DNA of 64,000 nucleotides, taken from NCBI RefSeq assembly GCF_900188005.1, contig NZ_FZNR01000021.1, positions 62,001-126,000 on the forward strand. The letters are read 5' to 3'. This document shows positions 35,796 through 44,139 of this stretch, piece after piece. The position numbers were made by a program, and so were the translations under genes. Every line of letters starts with the position of its first letter. Position 1 is the first letter of the stretch. The DNA comes from Actinoplanes regularis. GTDB lineage: Bacteria > Actinomycetota > Actinomycetes > Mycobacteriales > Micromonosporaceae. A model generated the notes under the pieces. It searched no databases. It saw only the letters and a list, made by a program, of their open reading frames with translations, and was not told the origin of the DNA.

Positions 35796-35936
35796 AAGGG
35801 GTTTATAGGTTTTGTCACCGATGTTGATCGGTGCCGGATCGGCCGGACCTAGCCGTATCGCGGTGTTTGATGTATTTATGGCGGTAATTGCGGCAAAACC
35901 TCACGGCGTTCCGGTCGGTGGGGGCATGCTGACGGA

Positions 35937-36335
35937 ATGGCCGTGCTGCTGATCGCCGAGGACGACGAGGACATCGCGACCGTCCTGGCCCGGGTGTGCA
36001 CGCGAGCCGGCCTGACCGTGCTGCGGGCGAGTGATGGTCAGGAGGCCTACGAGATGGTCCTCGAGAACCATCCCGACGTCCTGCTCACCGACCTGGGGAT
36101 GCCACGGATGGACGGCTGGGAGCTGCTGCGCGCGGTCCGCGCCCATCCGGAGGTCGGCCACATCCCGGTGGCCATCCTGACCGGGCAGCTCACGCCCGGC
36201 GATCCGCGCGCGGCGAACGCCGAGGCCTGCGCGATCCTGCTCAAGCCCTGCCCGAACGATCAGCTGCTCGCCACCATCCAGGACCTCCTCGCGCAGGGGC
36301 CGCACGCGCAGCACGACTCCCGCTGCGCGGTCTAG
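35937..36335 (+). CDS. Single-domain response regulator (CheY-like)
   Basis: 132 aa receiver without output domain: acidic pair in LIAEDDEDIA, phospho-Asp in VLLTDLGMPRMDGWE (about 53), Thr in AILTGQ and Lys in ILLKPCPND. Such proteins relay phosphate or act by protein contact. It lies 64 bp before a histidine kinase gene, its likely partner; the free HPt protein encoded at 10387-10764 is another possible partner. ATG 35937. Confidence 0.9.
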   Translation: MAVLLIAEDDEDIATVLARVCTRAGLTVLRASDGQEAYEMVLENHPDVLLTDLGMPRMDGWELLRAVRAHPEVGHIPVAILTGQLTPGDPRAANAEACAILLKPCPNDQLLATIQDLLAQGPHAQHDSRCAV

Positions 36336-36399
36336 AACTTCATCAGGGTTCAGACGACGGTGATCCCGCGGCGCGGGCGGCACCAGAAACGGGCGGATC

Positions 36400-38013
36400 A
36401 TGGAGGCTCCGGGAGGTCTGGACAGCGACGCCTTCTTCGACGCCCTCCTGGAAGCCCTCCCGGTCGGCGTGGTCGCCTGTGACTCCGACGGCCGGGTGGT
36501 CTACATCAACCGGGCGATGCGGGAGGTCCGCGGCCTCTCCCTGGACGGGCCGGTGCCGGTCGACTACGCCGAGGAGTCCGAGCGGATCCTGGCCGATCCG
36601 GACATGCACCCGCTGACCTGGTCGCAGACTCCGCTGATCCGCGCGCTCCGCGGCGAGCACATCGTCGACGCGGACGTCGTCGTCCGGCGCCCGGGCGAGC
36701 CGGTACGGATCTTCACCAACGCCGCCCAGCAGATCCACGGCGCTGAGAACGCGGTGCTCGGCGCGGTCGTGGTCGCCCAGGAGGTGACCACGCTGCGCCG
36801 GGCGGAACGCTTCCGGTCCTGTCACCTCGCCGTCGAGCGGGTGCTGAAGCGGGCCGACACGGTGCAGAGCGCGGCCCCCGACGTGCTGCGAGCGATCTCG
36901 GTCAGCCTGGGCTGGCCGGGTGTCGAGCTGTTCCTGCTCGACGAGACGCCCGGCGGCGGGCTGCGGCCGGTCGGGCACTGGGATGCCACCGGCGCCGCGC
37001 CCGACGGGTTCTTCGGCCACATCCCGCACCGCGGCGAGGGCCTCACCGGTCAGGTGTGGGACAGCGGCCGGCCACGCTGGGTGGCGGACCTCGAAGCCGA
37101 TCTGAGCGGGCTCACCCCGTACGAGCAGGAGCGGGTTGAGATCTGCCTGCGGTGGGGGCTCCGGACCGGGTTGGCCGTGCCGGTGCACGACGGCAACACC
37201 CTGCTCGGCGTGCTGACGTGCTACGTCGCGCATCAGGAGCGGTACGACGACCTGCTCGCCGTGCTGATGGACGGGGTGGCCGCGCAGATCGGGGTGTTCG
37301 TGGCGCTGCGCCGCACCGAGGAGCTGGCCCGGCAACTGACCCGGGCGCAGAGCGACTTCGTCGACCTGATCGGGCACGAGATGCGCACCCCGCTCACCGC
37401 GATCACCGCGAACGCCACCCTCCTGGTCGAGGACGCGGCCTCGCTGGATCACGAGGCGCGGCAGATGGCCCAGACCATCGCCCGCAACGTGGCCACCCTG
37501 CAACGGATCGCCGACGCGCTGCTCGACCTGGCCGGCCTGGACAGCGGGCACCTCACCCTGGACCGGCGCCCCGTCGATCTGGTCGCCCTGGTCAAAGACG
37601 TGGTCTCGGTCGCCGAACGGCCGGGCCGGCGGATCCGGATCAACACCGACCTGCCCGGCGAGCTGCGGCTGCTGGGCGACCCGGATCGGCTCCGGCAGGT
37701 GCTCGACGACCTGCTGGCCAACGCGATCAAGTACAGCCCGCCGGGCGCGCCGATCTGGATCAGCCTGCGGGCCGACGACCAGTTCGCCGAGCTGTGCATC
37801 GCGGACACCGGCATCGGCACCCCGGAAGCCGAGCGGGACCGGGTCTTCGAACGGTTCTTCCGCGGCAGCAACGTCCGGCACCAGGGCACCTACGGCAGTG
37901 GGCTGGGACTGAGCCTGGCCCGGGCGATCGTGCACCTGCACGGCGGCTCGATCCGCCTCTCCGGCAACCGCCCCTCCGGCACGATCGTCCGCGTCTGCCT
38001 ACCCCTGGCCTGA
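36400..38013 (+). CDS. Soluble PAS-GAF histidine kinase
   Basis: 537 aa. PAS about 12-130 (LEALPVGVVACDSDGRVVYINRAMREVRGLS), GAF about 140-300 (HRGEGLTGQVWDSGRPRWVADLE; GLAVPVHDGNTLLGVL), HisKA with phospho-His in LIGHEMRTPLTA, HATPase with LLANAIKYSPPGAP, IADTGIGTPEAE and GSGLGLSLARAI. No membrane segment. Resembles the kinase at 20275-22788 in domain order and sequence from the second GAF on. Start ATG 36400. Forms a pair with the receiver gene. Confidence 0.92.
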   Translation: MEAPGGLDSDAFFDALLEALPVGVVACDSDGRVVYINRAMREVRGLSLDGPVPVDYAEESERILADPDMHPLTWSQTPLIRALRGEHIVDADVVVRRPGEPVRIFTNAAQQIHGAENAVLGAVVVAQEVTTLRRAERFRSCHLAVERVLKRADTVQSAAPDVLRAISVSLGWPGVELFLLDETPGGGLRPVGHWDATGAAPDGFFGHIPHRGEGLTGQVWDSGRPRWVADLEADLSGLTPYEQERVEICLRWGLRTGLAVPVHDGNTLLGVLTCYVAHQERYDDLLAVLMDGVAAQIGVFVALRRTEELARQLTRAQSDFVDLIGHEMRTPLTAITANATLLVEDAASLDHEARQMAQTIARNVATLQRIADALLDLAGLDSGHLTLDRRPVDLVALVKDVVSVAERPGRRIRINTDLPGELRLLGDPDRLRQVLDDLLANAIKYSPPGAPIWISLRADDQFAELCIADTGIGTPEAERDRVFERFFRGSNVRHQGTYGSGLGLSLARAIVHLHGGSIRLSGNRPSGTIVRVCLPLA

Positions 38014-38063
38014 CCGCGCGCCGCGTCGGCCCTGACACCCGACCGGAGCGGCGCGGCCGGTCA

Positions 38064-38098
38064 TCAGGGTTGTCAAGAGTTCGCTGTCGCAACCCTGA
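38064..38098 (+). terminator. Hairpin after the kinase gene
   Basis: TCAGGGTTG (38064-38072) pairs with CAACCCTGA (38090-38098), 17-base loop, about 50 bp past the stop. The remaining 317 bp to the oxidase gene contain element copy C and nothing else I recognise. Confidence 0.5.
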
Positions 38099-38189
38099 CG
38101 TTCAGCCGCGCGGGTCGGGCTGGTTCGCAGGGGTCGTGTGGAGACCGCTGATACCGCCATCGTGACCAGCCGGGCCGAAGCGGGCCGGG

Positions 38190-38307
38190 ACGCGCGGCAG
38201 CGGTTCGGGGTGGCGCGGGCCTCGCGCGGGAGAGTCACGGGACTCGGCTCGAGCCTGGCCACGGAGCTCCACAGGTCGTACCGAGGAATGGATTTTTGTT
38301 CTTGAAT
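38190..38307 (-). repeat. Dispersed intergenic element, copy C
   Basis: Minus strand: TTCAAGAACAAAAATCC lead, CTCGGTACGACCTGTGG, CCGTGGCCAGGCTCGAGCC, GAGTCCCGTG, then GCGCGAGGCCCGCG. Very close to copy D over about 100 bp. Central palindrome GGCTCGAGCC at 38246-38255. Confidence 0.7.
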
Positions 38308-38330
38308 TCGGACCGATCGCGTCGGAGGTG

Positions 38331-39581
38331 TCAGCGGTCGAGGGCGTCCAGGAGGGCGGTGCCGCGGAGGCCGCCGTTGATGCCGAGCCAGCGGACCGGC
38401 TCCGGCTCCCAGCGGCGCGACCGGTGATCGACCCACGGCAGGCCGGTCAGTTCGCTCTCCCGGCCCAGGATCAGGTCGGCGAGCGTGCGCCCGGCCAGGT
38501 TGGACGCCGCCACGCCGTCGCCGACGTAACCGCCGGCCCAGGCGAGCCCGTCGCGCAGTCCCACGCTCGGCATCCAGTCGCGGGGGATGCCCAGCGGGCC
38601 GCCCCAGCGGTACGCGACCGGAACCTCGATGCCGAACAGCTCCCCGAGGGTGTGCCGGAGCTTGCCGAAGACCGCCGGAACCCGATCGAAGTCCGGGCGG
38701 ACCCGGGAGCCGAAGTGGTACGGCGCGCCGCGCCCGCCGAACGCCAGCCGGTCGTCGGCGGTCCGCTGGCCGTAAATGATCATCCGGCGCTCGTCGGTGA
38801 ACGTCTCCCTCCGCCGCAGGCCGATGCGCTCCCAGACCTCGGGCGGCAGCGGCTCGGTGGCGATCATGAGCGAGTAGATCGGGGCCAGGTCCCGGTGGTG
38901 GCCGGGCAGCCGCGCGGTGTACGCCTCCAGGGCTCGCACGACCGTGCCGGCCCGGATCGTGCCATGGTCGGTGACGACCTCTCCGGAGGCGATCCGCAAC
39001 GCCCGGGTGCCCTCGTGGACCGTCACGCCCAGCCGCTCCACGGTCTCCGCGAGGCCACGGACCAGTTTGGCCGGATGCAGCGCCGCGCAGTGCGCACTGT
39101 AGAGGCCGCCGAGCACACCGGTGGCGTCGCAGACGGCGCGGGCCGCGTCGGCGTCCAGGAATCCCGCCTGCCCGCGACCCCGGCGCAGCTGGCCGGGGGT
39201 ACGGATCAGCGAGATGACCCCGCCCTTGGCGTAGTCGCAGTCGATGCCCTCCGCGGCGGCGGTCCGGCCCACCTCGTCGACCGCGCCCTCCAGGGCGGCG
39301 CGCATGGCGGCCGCCGCCGGAGCGCCGTACTTCCTGGTCAGCTTCTGCTCGGAGACCGGGAACAGGCCGGAGGCCCAGCCGCCGTTACGGCCCGACGCGC
39401 CGAACCCGCAGTACTCCGCCTCCAGCACCACGACCCGCAGCCCGGGCCGGGCCTTGGCCAGGTGGTACGCGGTCCAGAGCCCGGTGTAACCACCACCGAC
39501 GATCGCCACGTCGGCGTCCCGGTCGCCGGGCAGCGCGGGCCGTTTCCCGATCGGGCCCAGCGAGTCGAGCCAGAAACTCAT
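38331..39581 (-). CDS. FAD-dependent amine oxidoreductase (PuuB-like, DAO family)
   Basis: 416 aa. N-terminal FAD dinucleotide fold VAIVGGGYTGLWTAYHLAK, then EYCGFGASGRNGGWASG, a substrate part with VVRALEAYTARLPG, and a C-terminal AGGYVGDGVAASNLAGRTLADLI that closes on the FAD. This arrangement is that of gamma-glutamylputrescine oxidase and related amine oxidases; neighbours (gabT, aldehyde dehydrogenase) agree. It is somewhat short around residues 130-150 (PGQLRRGRGQAGFLDADAAR), where relatives usually have a longer helix, perhaps a small deletion. Starts directly after the lrp stop. Confidence 0.82.
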   Translation of the reverse strand: MSFWLDSLGPIGKRPALPGDRDADVAIVGGGYTGLWTAYHLAKARPGLRVVVLEAEYCGFGASGRNGGWASGLFPVSEQKLTRKYGAPAAAAMRAALEGAVDEVGRTAAAEGIDCDYAKGGVISLIRTPGQLRRGRGQAGFLDADAARAVCDATGVLGGLYSAHCAALHPAKLVRGLAETVERLGVTVHEGTRALRIASGEVVTDHGTIRAGTVVRALEAYTARLPGHHRDLAPIYSLMIATEPLPPEVWERIGLRRRETFTDERRMIIYGQRTADDRLAFGGRGAPYHFGSRVRPDFDRVPAVFGKLRHTLGELFGIEVPVAYRWGGPLGIPRDWMPSVGLRDGLAWAGGYVGDGVAASNLAGRTLADLILGRESELTGLPWVDHRSRRWEPEPVRWLGINGGLRGTALLDALDR

Positions 39582-40037
39582 CTACCGCGTTCCCCAGGCA
39601 TAGGTCTGTTTGGCGAGCTTCAGGTACATGAACGTGTCGACGGAGGCGACCCCCTCGATCGCCCGGACCTTCTCGTTGAGCAGCTCGAGCAGGTGCGCGT
39701 CGTCGGTGCAGACGAGCTCGACCAGCAGGTCGTACCGGCCGGCGCAGATCACCACGTAGTCGACCTCGGGGATGTCGGCGAGCTTGTCGGCGATCTCCCG
39801 CAGGTCCCCGTTCACCCGCAGGCCGACCATCGCCTGCCGGGCGAAGCCCAGGGTGAGTGGGTCGGTGACCGCGACTATCTGCATCAGCCCGTTGTCCAGG
39901 AGCCGCTGCACGCGCTGGCGCACAGCGGCCTCCGACAGGCCGATCGTCTTGGCGAGCGTGGCGTACGACATCCGCCCGTCCCGCTGCAGGTGATCGATGA
40001 TCTGCTTGTTGATCTCGTCCAGGCCCGTGTCGCTCAC
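39582..40037 (-). CDS. Lrp/AsnC-family transcriptional regulator
   Basis: 151 aa: AsnC-type helix-turn-helix about 5-60 (IIDHLQRDGRMSYATLAKTIGLSEAAVRQRVQRLLDNG) and a RAM ligand-binding domain about 70-145 (PEVDYVVICAGRYDLLVELVCTDDAHLLELL). Likely controls the amine-degradation operon in response to an amino compound. GTG 40037 is chosen: AGGGAAG lies upstream and the family starts here; the open frame continues to a poor TTG at 40073. Third gene of the operon dehydrogenase-gabT-lrp-oxidase. Confidence 0.9.
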   Translation of the reverse strand: MSDTGLDEINKQIIDHLQRDGRMSYATLAKTIGLSEAAVRQRVQRLLDNGLMQIVAVTDPLTLGFARQAMVGLRVNGDLREIADKLADIPEVDYVVICAGRYDLLVELVCTDDAHLLELLNEKVRAIEGVASVDTFMYLKLAKQTYAWGTR

Positions 40038-40081
40038 GGCGCGATTCTTCCCTGTGAGGACATGTTCGGGCAAAGATTGTC

Positions 40082-41353
40082 CTAGTTGTTCCGCAGGGAG
40101 GAGGACAGGATGTCGATGCCGCGCCGCAGGTCCCCGTCCGGGATGACCAGCGGCGGCAGGAACCGCAGCACGTTGCCGTAGGTGCCGCAGGTCAGCGTGA
40201 GCAGGCCGGCCTCGTGGCAGGACTTCGACACGGCGGCGGTCCGGGCGGCGTCCGGCTCCAGGGTGCCCGGCCGCACCAGCTCGACGGCGAGCATCGCGCC
40301 CCGGCCGCGGACCTCGGCGACGCCCTCGTCCCGCAGCGCGGCGAGCGCCGGTGCCAGGATCGACTCGATCCGCCGGGCCTCGGCCGCCAGGTCCAACTCA
40401 CGCATGGTCTCGATGGCGGCGAGGGCGGCGGCGCAGGCCACCGGGTTCCCGCCGTACGTCCCGCCGAGGCCACCCGCGTGCACCGCGTCCATCAGGTCGG
40501 CCCGGCCCACCACACCGGCGATCGGCAGGCCACCGCCCATCCCCTTGGCCGTGGTGATCAGATCGGGGGTGAGGCCCTCGTGCTCGGACGCGAACCACTG
40601 CCCGGTCCGGCAGAAACCGGTCTGGATCTCGTCGGCGATGAAGACCGCGCCGGCCTCCGCCGCCCAGGCCGCGAGCGCCGGCAGGAAGCCCTGCGCCGGA
40701 ACCACGAAACCTCCCTCGCCCTGGATCGGCTCGATCAGCACGGCCGCCACGTTGCCCGCGCCGACCTGCTTCTCGATCACGTCGATCGCCCGCCGGGCCG
40801 CCTCGGCGCCGTCCAGGCCGCCGTCACGCAGCGGGTACGACATCGGCGCCCGGTAGACCTCCGGCGCGAACGGCCCGAACCGGTGCTTGTACGGCATGTT
40901 CTTCGCGGTCAGCGCCATGGTCAGGTTGGTCCGGCCGTGGTACGCGTGGTCGAACACCACGACCGCCTGCCGTCCGGTGGCGTGCCGGGCGATCTTGACA
41001 GCGTTCTCCACCGCCTCGGCGCCGGAGTTGAACAGGGCGGCCCGCTTCTCGAACGAACCCGGCGTCAACCCGATCAGCTGCTCGCAGACCGCGACGTACG
41101 ACTCGTAGGGCGCGACCATGAAGCAGGTGTGGGTGAAGCGCTCCACCTGCTGACGGACCGCCTCCACCACCCGGGGCGCGGCGTTGCCGACGTTGGTGAC
41201 CGCGATGCCGGAGGCGAAGTCGATCCACTCCCGCCCGTCGACGTCGGTCAGCGTGCCGCCCCCGGCACTCTCGATGTAGGACGAGATGGTCGACCCGACC
41301 CCGCGCGCGACGGCCGCGAGGCGCCGCTTGTGCAGGTCTTCCGATAGCGACAC
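40082..41353 (-). CDS. gabT: 4-aminobutyrate aminotransferase
   Basis: Transfers the amino group of GABA to 2-oxoglutarate, giving succinate semialdehyde and glutamate. 423 aa: IDFASGIAVTNVGNAAPRVVEAV, FNSGAEAVENAVKIAR (phosphate cup), FDHAYHGRTNLTMALTAKNMPYKHRFGPFAPEVYR (a GabT hallmark), LIEPIQGEGGF, IADEIQTGFCRTG and Schiff-base Lys in ITTAKGMGGGLPIAG. Starts with GTG 41353, three bases after the dehydrogenase stop. A succinate-semialdehyde dehydrogenase proper is not seen; one of the two aldehyde dehydrogenases might serve. Confidence 0.92.
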   Translation of the reverse strand: MSLSEDLHKRRLAAVARGVGSTISSYIESAGGGTLTDVDGREWIDFASGIAVTNVGNAAPRVVEAVRQQVERFTHTCFMVAPYESYVAVCEQLIGLTPGSFEKRAALFNSGAEAVENAVKIARHATGRQAVVVFDHAYHGRTNLTMALTAKNMPYKHRFGPFAPEVYRAPMSYPLRDGGLDGAEAARRAIDVIEKQVGAGNVAAVLIEPIQGEGGFVVPAQGFLPALAAWAAEAGAVFIADEIQTGFCRTGQWFASEHEGLTPDLITTAKGMGGGLPIAGVVGRADLMDAVHAGGLGGTYGGNPVACAAALAAIETMRELDLAAEARRIESILAPALAALRDEGVAEVRGRGAMLAVELVRPGTLEPDAARTAAVSKSCHEAGLLTLTCGTYGNVLRFLPPLVIPDGDLRRGIDILSSSLRNN

Positions 41354-41356
41354 GGT

Positions 41357-42793
41357 TCAGGCTCCTACGTTGTGCATGACGTGCTTGATCCGGGTGTAGT
41401 CCTCCAGGCCGTACACGGAGAGGTCCTTGCCGTGCCCGGAGTGCTTGAAGCCGCCGTGCGGCATCTCGGCGACCAGCGGGATGTGGCAGTTGACCCAGAC
41501 ACAGCCGAAGTCGAGCCGCTGGGTCATCCGCATCGCGCGGCCGTGGTCCTTCGTCCAGACGCTGGAGGCCAGCGCGTAGTCGACGCCGTTGGCGAAGCGG
41601 ACCGCCTCGTCCTCGTCGGTGAACCGCTGCACGGTGATCACCGGGCCGAACACCTCGTTCTGGATGATCTCGTCGTCCTGGCGCAGGCCGGCCACGACGG
41701 TCGGCGACCAGAAGAAGCCGCGGTCACCGACCCGGGCCCCGCCCGCCTCGATCGAGGCGTGGTCGGGCAGCCGGTCGATGAAGCCGGCGACCCGGGCCAG
41801 CTGGTTCGCGTTGTTGACCGGACCGTAGAGCACGTCCTCGTCGTCGGGCGCACCCGTCCTGATGTCGCGGGCCTGGGCGGTCAGGGCGGCGACGAAGTCC
41901 TGGTACGCCGCCGGGGCGACGAGCACCCGGGTGGCGGCGGTGCAGTCCTGGCCGGCGTTGAAGTAACCCGCCTCGGCGATCGACGCGGCGGCCGCCTCGA
42001 TGTCGGCGTCCTCGAAGACCACGACCGGCGCCTTGCCGCCCAGCTCCAGGTGGGTGCGCTTGAGGTCGGCGGCGGCGCTCCCGGCGACCTCCATGCCGGC
42101 CCGGACCGAGCCGGTGATCGACACCATCCGCGGGGTCCGGTGCTCGACCAGGGCCCGGCCGGTGTCCCGGTCGCCGAGCAGCACGTTGAAGACACCGGCC
42201 GGGAAGAACTCGGCGGCGATCTCGGCCAGCAGCACGCTGGTGACCGGGGTGGTGTCGGAGGGCTTGAGCACCACGGTGTTGCCCGCGGCGAGCGCCGGCG
42301 CGATCTTCCAGACCGCCATCATCAGCGGGTAGTTCCACGGGGTGACCTGGGCGCAGACGCCGACCGGCTCGCGGCGCACGTAGCTCTCGAACCCGTTCAG
42401 GTACTGCCCGGCGGAGCGGCCCTCGAGCAGCCGGGCGGCGCCGGCGAAGAACCGGATCTGGTCGATCGCGGGCGGCAGCTCCTCGCTCGCGGTCAGGCCG
42501 AGCGGCTTGCCGGTGTTCTGCGACTCGGCGGCGACCAGTTCGTCGGCCCGCGCCTCGATCGCGTCGGCGAACCTCAGCAGCGCCTTCTGCCGGTCGCTCG
42601 GAGTGGTTTCGCGCCACTGCTCGAACGCGGTGGCGGCGGCCGACACGGCCCGATCGACGTCCTGCGCGCCGGAGATCGGGGCGGAGGCGAAGACCTCACC
42701 GGTGGACGGATCCACGAGATCCGCATATCGGCCCTCGGCGGGCGCGACCGCGGCGCCGGCGACAAAATTGTGCAGAACCCTCTTGGCGGTCAC
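41357..42793 (-). CDS. Aminobutyraldehyde-type aldehyde dehydrogenase, second copy
   Basis: 478 aa, same length and order as the enzyme at 27224-28660: NFVAGAAVAPAEGR, VTPWNYPLMMAVWKIAPALAAGN, GSVRAGMEV, catalytic Glu in HLELGGKAPVVV, catalytic Cys in FNAGQDCTAATRV and EMPHGGFKHSGHGKDLSVYGLEDYTRIKHVMHN. First gene of the minus-strand amine operon. Start GTG 42793 with GGAGG 4 bp before it; the frame stays open to 42916 without a better start. Probably oxidises 4-aminobutyraldehyde formed by the oxidase or aminotransferase. Confidence 0.88.
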   Translation of the reverse strand: MTAKRVLHNFVAGAAVAPAEGRYADLVDPSTGEVFASAPISGAQDVDRAVSAAATAFEQWRETTPSDRQKALLRFADAIEARADELVAAESQNTGKPLGLTASEELPPAIDQIRFFAGAARLLEGRSAGQYLNGFESYVRREPVGVCAQVTPWNYPLMMAVWKIAPALAAGNTVVLKPSDTTPVTSVLLAEIAAEFFPAGVFNVLLGDRDTGRALVEHRTPRMVSITGSVRAGMEVAGSAAADLKRTHLELGGKAPVVVFEDADIEAAAASIAEAGYFNAGQDCTAATRVLVAPAAYQDFVAALTAQARDIRTGAPDDEDVLYGPVNNANQLARVAGFIDRLPDHASIEAGGARVGDRGFFWSPTVVAGLRQDDEIIQNEVFGPVITVQRFTDEDEAVRFANGVDYALASSVWTKDHGRAMRMTQRLDFGCVWVNCHIPLVAEMPHGGFKHSGHGKDLSVYGLEDYTRIKHVMHNVGA

Positions 42794-42872
42794 TGGGCCT
42801 CCAGCCGTGGTATCAGTGAATGCCGCCCCATCTTTTCCGCTGAATCCGTGGCGAACAAGGGGGTGCAGGCAT

Positions 42873-44090
42873 TTATCCGTGTTCGATCGGGCGCCGGCGC
42901 ACGGCCAGCACGGCAACGTCGTCGGTGGGCCGCTCGGTGTCCGTCTCCGCCATCACCGTGCCGCAGACGGTCTCCGCGTCGTCCGCCCGGACCAGCCGGG
43001 TCAACCGTTCGATACCGAGATCGATCAACTGCTTGCGCCGCTCCACCAGACCGTCGGTGTAACAGAAGAACAGGGCGCCGGGCGGGAACGCGACGGCGTG
43101 ACTGCGCCGGGGCCGGGGCGTCCGGCCGAGGCCGAGCGGTGGGTCGATCGGGACGTCGACCAGATCGGCCGAGCCGTCCGGGCGGGCCAGCACCGGGCGC
43201 AGGTGGCCGGCCGAGGAGAGCACGATCCGGTCCCGCTCGGGGGAGATCATCGCGTAGAGGGCGGTGGTCAGGCTGCCCGCCTCGAAGTGCTGCACCTTCC
43301 GGTTCAGCAGGGTGAGCGCCTCGGCCGGGTCGTCGCAGATCAGCGCGTAGGCCCGGAGCGCGCTGCGGACCCGGCCCATCACCACGGCCGAGGCCAGGCC
43401 GTGCCCGGAGACGTCGCCGATCACCACGCCCAGCCAGCCGGAGGGGAGCTGGAAGACGTCGTACCAGTCGCCACCGACCCCGAAGGCGTGACCGGGGACG
43501 TACCGCGCGGCCATCTCGACGCCGGCGATCTCGGGCAGCCGGGCCGGCAGCAGGCTGCGTTGCAGGGCGAGGGCGGCGGCCTGCTCCAGCTTGTCGGATC
43601 GGATCCGGCCGGCGATCGCGGCACGGTCCGCCACCAGCTCCAGCAGCCGTACGTCGTCCGCCCCGAACCGCCGCGGCGTCAGTGTCCCCACGTGCAGCAC
43701 ACCGAGCAGGTCGGTCCCGGCCATGATCGGCACGCCGAGCAGCGACCGGATCCCCATCTCCAGGAGAACCGGGTTGACCACGTTGAGCGGGGTGACCTCG
43801 GCCAGGTAGACCGGCTGCCGGGTGGCCGCCACCCGGCCGGCGAAACCGCGCCCGACGGCGACCCGGAACCCGGCCCGCAGCTCCGCCTCCAGCCCCTTGG
43901 CCGCGGTGGCGACCAGCTGCTGGGCGTGCTGGTCCAGCAGCAGGATCGCCGCGGTGTCGACGTCGAGCAGGTCCCGCACCCGGTCCAGCAGCTCGTCGAG
44001 CAGGTCGGAGACGTCGAGGCGGGACAGCGCGGCATCGGTGACGGCCTCGAGCCGCCGAAGCCGCTCGTCATCATTGAGCCGTCCGCGCAC
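42873..44090 (-). CDS. GAF-SpoIIE protein phosphatase (PP2C type)
   Basis: 405 aa: N-terminal helix, GAF domain about 25-165 (AILLLDQHAQQLVATAAKG; RSLLGVPIM), then a SpoIIE/PP2C domain about 185-400 with metal-binding motifs GGDWYDVFQLPSG, VIGDVSGHGLASA and PTDDVAVLAVR. Such RsbU/RsbP-like enzymes dephosphorylate anti-anti-sigma proteins and thereby free a stress sigma factor. It may belong with the anti-sigma ATPase at 9801, although the two are 33 kb apart. Start is GTG 44090. Confidence 0.9.
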   Translation of the reverse strand: MRGRLNDDERLRRLEAVTDAALSRLDVSDLLDELLDRVRDLLDVDTAAILLLDQHAQQLVATAAKGLEAELRAGFRVAVGRGFAGRVAATRQPVYLAEVTPLNVVNPVLLEMGIRSLLGVPIMAGTDLLGVLHVGTLTPRRFGADDVRLLELVADRAAIAGRIRSDKLEQAAALALQRSLLPARLPEIAGVEMAARYVPGHAFGVGGDWYDVFQLPSGWLGVVIGDVSGHGLASAVVMGRVRSALRAYALICDDPAEALTLLNRKVQHFEAGSLTTALYAMISPERDRIVLSSAGHLRPVLARPDGSADLVDVPIDPPLGLGRTPRPRRSHAVAFPPGALFFCYTDGLVERRKQLIDLGIERLTRLVRADDAETVCGTVMAETDTERPTDDVAVLAVRRRPIEHG

Positions 44091-44139
44091 GCTGTCAGCC
44101 TAGAGTCCGCTCAGCGGGGGCACCGGAGACCCGCGATCA

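Noticed and set aside
41372-43315. 647-codon open frame on the plus strand
   Set aside because: Antisense of the aldehyde dehydrogenase with conserved catalytic motifs; no domain in the antisense product.
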